Shown piece by piece: positions 25,863 through 29,321 of a stretch of 29,321 nucleotides of DNA. The notes beneath the pieces were generated by a model. The model was not told the origin of the DNA, searched no databases, and saw only the letters and a list, made by a program, of their open reading frames with translations. This DNA comes from Bacteroidota bacterium (GTDB taxonomy: Bacteria; Bacteroidota; Bacteroidia; Bacteroidales; VadinHA17): contig JAEYZD010000213.1 in assembly GCA_023430725.1 (NCBI GenBank), positions 1 to 29,321 on the forward strand, in the 5' to 3' direction. The position numbers were made by a program, and so were the translations under genes. Numbering within the stretch: the stretch's first letter is position 1; each line of letters opens with the position of its first letter.

Positions 25863-26322
25863 TTTTCTTTTCTCCGAGATCAATATAGACAAGCTCAATT
25901 GCTGCCCGTTTCAGAAGTTCTATGCCGTCTAGGTTCCGGTACTGGTTGCTGTAAACCACTCTTTTTATTCCCGACTGGATGATCAGTTTTGAGCATTCCA
26001 TACAGGGGGAGTCAGTGATATAGAGAGTTGCGTTCTCGCTTGAGTTGTTTGACCTGGCTACCTTTGTGATGGCATTGGCTTCAGCATGTAGAACGTAAGG
26101 CTTGGTAACATTGTTTTCATCTTCGCAGACATTTTCAAATCCTGCCGGTGTGCCGTTGTAACCGTCAGAGATTATCATCTTGTCCTTGACTATCAGTGCG
26201 CCTACCTTGCGGCGCTGGCAGTATGAGTTTTCTGACCACACTGCGGCCATGCGCAGGTAGCGCCTGTCAAACTGATCCTGCTTTTCCCCGTACGGGTGAG
26301 GGGCATCCTTTTTTATCATCAT
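25852..26322 (-). CDS. dCMP deaminase family protein
   Basis: The 156-aa zinc enzyme likely deaminates dCMP to dUMP for thymidylate synthesis. Zinc site: His79 in HAEANAI with catalytic Glu81, and Cys107/Cys110 in PCMECSKL. The substrate-binding stretch SDGYNGTPAGF is typical of deoxycytidylate deaminases, as opposed to CMP- or tRNA-editing relatives. I chose ATG 26322 (MMIKKDAPHPYG), preceded by AAAAGGAAA, or the next codon ATG 26319; the frame runs to 26451 but would overlap the end of the PhzF gene by 89 bases and lacks family similarity. An exact -7 promoter box lies at 26338-26345. The S41 protease overlaps its end by 11 bases. Confidence 0.9.
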   Translation of the reverse strand: MMIKKDAPHPYGEKQDQFDRRYLRMAAVWSENSYCQRRKVGALIVKDKMIISDGYNGTPAGFENVCEDENNVTKPYVLHAEANAITKVARSNNSSENATLYITDSPCMECSKLIIQSGIKRVVYSNQYRNLDGIELLKRAAIELVYIDLGEKKNEI

Positions 26323-26337
26323 TTTCCTTTTCGCCGG

Positions 26338-26345
26338 CAAACTTA
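26338..26345 (-). promoter_or_regulatory. Candidate -7 box for the deaminase/protease pair
   Basis: On the minus strand TAAGTTTG matches TAnnTTTG exactly; the -33 element is weak. It lies just after the PhzF stop and would start RNA only about 9 bases before the deaminase ATG. Confidence 0.35.
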
Positions 26346-26362
26346 ATGGTTTTTGCCCTATG

Positions 26363-27151
26363 TCAGATAAATATCTCGCCTTTAAGATAGAGGAGTGCCC
26401 TGCCTGCAATACGGGTCCGGTCTCCTTCAAGGGTGCATTCGAGTACACCACCCCTTGATGAGAGTTGTTTTGCCCTCATGACATTCTTTCCGAGACGGGC
26501 TGACCAGAAGGGTGTCAGGGTTGTGTGTGCCGATCCGGTGACCGGGTCCTCATCTATACCTATCCCGGGGCAGAAGAACCTCGAGACGAAATCGACCTCC
26601 TTGCCGGGGGCGGTGACAATCACACCCCTCGCTTCAGTTGCGGCAAGCATCCTGAAATCGGGCTTCAGCGCGAGGATATCGTCTTCGCTGCCGTAAAGGA
26701 GGAGATAATCTGTACGGCCAGTGTGGCATTCCTCCGGCGCCTTTCCAAGGCTCTCCCTGATCACTTCAGGCAGCTCTGTTTCGCGAAGGGTGTCGGTAGG
26801 GAAATCCAGCTCGAGGAGGTCTCCTCTCTTCCTGACGGTGAGGAGACCCATGACCCTGGAACGAAAGATAACCGCTTCGCTTTGCGGTTCAATTATACTC
26901 AGTACCACGAATGCCGAGGCGAGGGTGGCATGTCCGCAAAGGTCAACTTCAGCCAGCGGAGTAAACCATCTTATCAGCCACTCTCCCTTGCCTCGCGTGA
27001 TGAATGCTGTTTCGGAAAGGTTGTTTTCCATGGCAATGTTCTGCATCGTCTCCTCAGAGACCGGGTCGGTGAGAACGCACACTGCTGCGGGGTTGCCTGT
27101 GAACGGCCCGTGGGCGAATGCGTCAACCTGGTAAATGGGTATCACTTTCAT
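26363..27151 (-). CDS. PhzF family isomerase/epimerase-like protein
   Basis: The 262-aa product has the diaminopimelate-epimerase fold of the PhzF family. Signatures: IYQVDAFAHGPFTGNPAAV (6-24), the catalytic Glu47 in NNLSETAF, DLCGHATLAS (70-79), and GIDEDPVTGSAHTTL (197-211). Family members catalyse proton-shift isomerisation; phenazine synthesis is only one case, and no phenazine genes are present here, so the substrate is unknown. The length is normal. An exact -7 box (27174-27181) stands 23 bases before the ATG, and the deaminase gene follows downstream. It diverges from the MBL-fold hydrolase gene. Confidence 0.9.
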   Translation of the reverse strand: MKVIPIYQVDAFAHGPFTGNPAAVCVLTDPVSEETMQNIAMENNLSETAFITRGKGEWLIRWFTPLAEVDLCGHATLASAFVVLSIIEPQSEAVIFRSRVMGLLTVRKRGDLLELDFPTDTLRETELPEVIRESLGKAPEECHTGRTDYLLLYGSEDDILALKPDFRMLAATEARGVIVTAPGKEVDFVSRFFCPGIGIDEDPVTGSAHTTLTPFWSARLGKNVMRAKQLSSRGGVLECTLEGDRTRIAGRALLYLKGEIFI

Positions 27152-27173
27152 TGAGGGTAGTTGTTAACCGACC

Positions 27174-27181
27174 CAAAGTTA
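27174..27181 (-). promoter_or_regulatory. Candidate -7 box for the PhzF gene
   Basis: On the minus strand TAACTTTG exactly matches TAnnTTTG. The nearest TTTTTG is only 13 bases upstream, closer than the usual 19-21, so the -33 match is poor. Confidence 0.35.
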
Positions 27182-27236
27182 CCATTGTTTGATTCAAAAA
27201 TTTCATTGCAGGAGCAGTTAGTGTTATCTTAGTACA

Positions 27237-27935
27237 ATGATTGAGATACCGGATACGGGAAAAGGTACTGCGGTTATAAGGCTAACGCCCGCCAGGTGCA
27301 ACATATTTGCCGTAACGCGCAATGGCAGAACCATTCTGGCTGACACTGGAATCTCGTTTGACCGCAGCAGGATAGAGCATGCCCTGGAGCGACGGGGACT
27401 GATTCCGGAGGCGGTGGTGCTTACCCACACGCACTTTGATCATGCCGGAAATACAGCATGGCTGGCGGCAGAATACGGTGCCGAGGTTGTGGTTCAGGAG
27501 GCTGAGAGTCTCTTCCTTGCAGGTGGCGACACACCCATACCTGAGGGGACGTATGCCGTAACGAAGGGACTGGTCAGTATCGGCAGGAAGGTGCAGCCGG
27601 TTTTCAGGTATGATCCCTGTGTTGCAGATCATGTATTTACTGACAGGTTTGATCTTAACCGGTTTGGCATTAACGGATATGTAATTCACACTCCCGGCCA
27701 TTCGCCGGGCGGTGCTACCGTGGTGATAGATGATGTGATTGCCATTGCTGGTGACTCAATAATCGGGACCACACCGGGCAAGCCCTTCCCTCCATTTGCC
27801 GATGATGTTGATCTTCTGATCCGCACCTGGAAGAAGATTCTTGATACCGGCTGTGAGACAATACTTCCCGGTCACGGCAGAGCGGTAAGCAGGGAGGAGA
27901 TGTTACTGGAGTATAACAGAAGGAAATCAATATGA
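27237..27935 (+). CDS. MBL-fold metallo-hydrolase
   Basis: The 232-aa product has all metallo-beta-lactamase-fold motifs: THTHFDH (63-69), His155 in HTPGHSPG, Asp173 in AGDSIIG, and His213 in LPGHG. This dinuclear-metal set is shared with glyoxalase II, lactonase and related hydrolases; the short length and GTTPGKPFPPF insert match YcbL/glyoxalase II-like proteins more than beta-lactamases. It lacks a signal peptide, so it is likely cytoplasmic. No strong promoter was found; TATCTTAG at 27225 is too close to the ATG. Its stop codon overlaps the ATG of the next gene (ATGA), indicating translational coupling. Confidence 0.9.
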   Translation: MIEIPDTGKGTAVIRLTPARCNIFAVTRNGRTILADTGISFDRSRIEHALERRGLIPEAVVLTHTHFDHAGNTAWLAAEYGAEVVVQEAESLFLAGGDTPIPEGTYAVTKGLVSIGRKVQPVFRYDPCVADHVFTDRFDLNRFGINGYVIHTPGHSPGGATVVIDDVIAIAGDSIIGTTPGKPFPPFADDVDLLIRTWKKILDTGCETILPGHGRAVSREEMLLEYNRRKSI

Positions 27936-28687
27936 TAAAAAGAGATTTTTACGGCATTGCCGTCGGATTGTTCAGCTTGCTGACAGTGAACGGATCAGCA
28001 CAGGGCATCAGGGATACCCTTCGTGTACTGTTTGTCGGCAACAGCTACACATACTTTGAAAACCTGCCGCAGGTTGTGTCAGTGCTATCGGAACAGACGG
28101 GAACATTTCTTTTAACCGAGAAGATTACAATTGGCGGGGCGAAACTGAGCGAGCACTGGAGAGGGGCACGCGGGCTCAACACTGTTGCAAAAATCAGGAA
28201 CGGCAACTATGACATCGTGGTGTTGCAGGAGTGGAGCCTGGGAACTGTAAACGAGGGGGATAGCGCTGTCTTTTACCTGGGGCTGTTCAGTAAACTGGCC
28301 AGGGATAACGGTGCAGAACCATATTACTACCTGACGTGGGGCAGAGAGAAGATTCCCCAGCAGCAGGAAGTTATCAGCAGGGTGTACCGAGAGACGGCCG
28401 CGCTTAACAGGGCAACCGTTGTACCGGCAGGAGAGGCGTGGGCCCTAGCCAGGTCTTTACGGCCGGATTTAAAGCTGTATGACCCTGACGGTACGCACCC
28501 TTCAGATCTTGGGACCTATCTCACGGCATGCGTATTTGTTGCAACAATCACTGGCGTTTTGCCGGAGACAATTCCCGGTGTGCCTGCAGTCAGGGACAGC
28601 CGCGGAGAAGAAATAATCCTGATGAGGATCGATCAGATGGATGTCGATTTCTTCCGCAGGGTGACACTGGAAACCCTTAAAAACTGA
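27932..28687 (+). CDS. Exported SGNH/GDSL-like hydrolase
   Basis: The 251-aa protein has a signal peptide (likely cleaved after GSAQ, about residue 24). It has an SGNH block I with GNS rather than GDS (LFVGNSYTYFENLP, Ser38 as nucleophile) and a block V DPDGTHPSDLGTYLTA giving Asp186 and His189. A VLQEWS motif near residue 97 resembles that of Bacteroidota SGNH/DUF4886-type proteins. Such enzymes are often esterases that remove acyl groups from carbohydrates, acting in the periplasm or at the surface; the substrate is not known here. It overlaps the MBL gene by 4 bases (ATGA) and is followed 7 bases later by a glycosyltransferase gene, so it is in the middle of an operon. Confidence 0.85.
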   Translation: MIKRDFYGIAVGLFSLLTVNGSAQGIRDTLRVLFVGNSYTYFENLPQVVSVLSEQTGTFLLTEKITIGGAKLSEHWRGARGLNTVAKIRNGNYDIVVLQEWSLGTVNEGDSAVFYLGLFSKLARDNGAEPYYYLTWGREKIPQQQEVISRVYRETAALNRATVVPAGEAWALARSLRPDLKLYDPDGTHPSDLGTYLTACVFVATITGVLPETIPGVPAVRDSRGEEIILMRIDQMDVDFFRRVTLETLKN

Positions 28688-28694
28688 ATTTGTC

Positions 28695-29321
28695 ATGGTA
28701 ACTGTAATCATTCCGGCTTTAAATGAAGGGGAGACCTTAGGTACGGTCATCTCGCTGGTGAAGAAATCACCTCTTGTTTCAGAGGTCATCGTCATGGATG
28801 ACAAGTCTGAGGACAATACAGTTACCGTCGCACGTGAGGCGGGGTCAACTGTTTATACAAGTACTACGCTGGGGAAGGGGGCTTCAATGCGTGAAGGGAT
28901 CCTCTTTGCAAAAAACGAGCTGCTGCTTTTTCTTGATGCCGACATCATAACTTATCCCGAAGATATCGTGGAGCTGATGACCGGGCCTCTTATGGACGGC
29001 ACTGCCGACTTCGTAAAATCGGTCTTCACCCGCCAGGCGGGAAGAGTCACCGAACTGGTAGCAAAACCGTTGCTCAGACTTCTTTTCCCGGACCTTGAGC
29101 GATTCTCTCAGCCCCTCAGCGGGATGGTTGCGGGGAAGAGGTCAATGCTGCAGAAGCTTGAGCTGGAGAACGACTACGGCGTTGATATCGGGATGCTGAT
29201 TGACATGCACCTTCTGGGAGCCCGGATTGCCGAAGTGAATATCGGATATATTGAAAACCGCATGCAGTCATGGGAGCAACTCTCGAAGATGTCCCTCGAG
29301 GTATCCAGGGCTATCATAAGC
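28695..29321 (+). CDS. GT2/GT81-like glycosyltransferase, similar to glucosyl-3-phosphoglycerate synthase (3' end missing)
   Basis: The frame is open from ATG 28695 to the window edge (209 codons seen). The N-terminus VTVIIPALNEGETL and MDDKSEDNT are a GT-A nucleotide-sugar fold, and FLDADI (79-84) holds the DxD-type metal motif. Later segments, GRVTELVAKPLLRLLFPDL, QPLSGMVAGKRSML and YGVDIGMLIDMHLLGA, recall, from memory, glucosyl-3-phosphoglycerate synthase (GpgS, GT81). These motifs are more specific than a generic GT2 match. GpgS makes a glucosylglycerate precursor used as an osmolyte or polysaccharide primer; in other bacteria the product may differ. It follows the SGNH gene by 7 bases. 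The true end and any C-terminal domain are outside the window. Confidence 0.8.
   Translation, partial: MVTVIIPALNEGETLGTVISLVKKSPLVSEVIVMDDKSEDNTVTVAREAGSTVYTSTTLGKGASMREGILFAKNELLLFLDADIITYPEDIVELMTGPLMDGTADFVKSVFTRQAGRVTELVAKPLLRLLFPDLERFSQPLSGMVAGKRSMLQKLELENDYGVDIGMLIDMHLLGARIAEVNIGYIENRMQSWEQLSKMSLEVSRAIIS

Noticed and set aside
26363..27151. Phenazine biosynthesis locus suggested by the PhzF match
   Set aside because: No other phenazine genes are present; PhzF-like proteins are widespread with other or unknown substrates.

Overview
This 29.3 kb window looks chromosomal and comes from a member of the Bacteroidota, most likely a Bacteroidales/Marinilabiliales-type organism; the lineage is inferred from gene families. 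The evidence is a type IX secretion (T9SS) type B sorting domain, a PorP/SprF partner, SprB repeats, a single-subunit cytochrome b succinate dehydrogenase, an alpha2-type glycyl-tRNA synthetase, and several sites matching the Bacteroidota promoter pattern (TTTG or TTG, about 19-20 bases, TAnnTTTG). The window is densely coding, with no intergenic stretch over 300 bases. I see no tRNA, rRNA, CRISPR array, insertion sequence or phage gene.

Layout. 1-6.0 kb: the 3' part of a giant secreted adhesin-like protein (near-identical 258-bp HYR units, PKD-like domains, about nine SprB-like repeats, CHU_C sorting domain), followed at once by a PorP/SprF outer-membrane protein, a typical T9SS cargo/partner pair. 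6.0-12.3 kb: cell-surface glycan functions: a SAM methyltransferase overlapping a YfhO-type membrane protein (minus strand), a divergent MOP-type flippase, and a GT4-like glycosyltransferase that sits 1 base behind glycyl-tRNA synthetase. 12.3-20 kb: housekeeping: glyQS, nadB, a CPBP-family membrane protease, dusB, an unrecognised 247-aa helical protein, and an aminopeptidase P. 19.9-20.03 kb: a two-copy 61-bp tandem repeat in which each copy carries a strong hairpin. 20.0-23.4 kb: the sdhCAB operon, reading leftward. 23.5-27.2 kb: an alpha/beta hydrolase convergent with an S41 protease, a dCMP deaminase and a PhzF-like isomerase. 27.2 kb to the end: a probable rightward operon of an MBL-fold hydrolase, an exported SGNH-like protein and a glycosyltransferase resembling glucosyl-3-phosphoglycerate synthase, cut by the window edge.

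Most genes belong to known families. The parts that reward a second look are the homogenised HYR array and its cysteine pattern, the paired hairpins with a compensatory base-pair change, the unknown 247-aa protein, and the MBL/SGNH/GpgS-like operon. I found no convincing evidence of a wholly new defence or mobile system.
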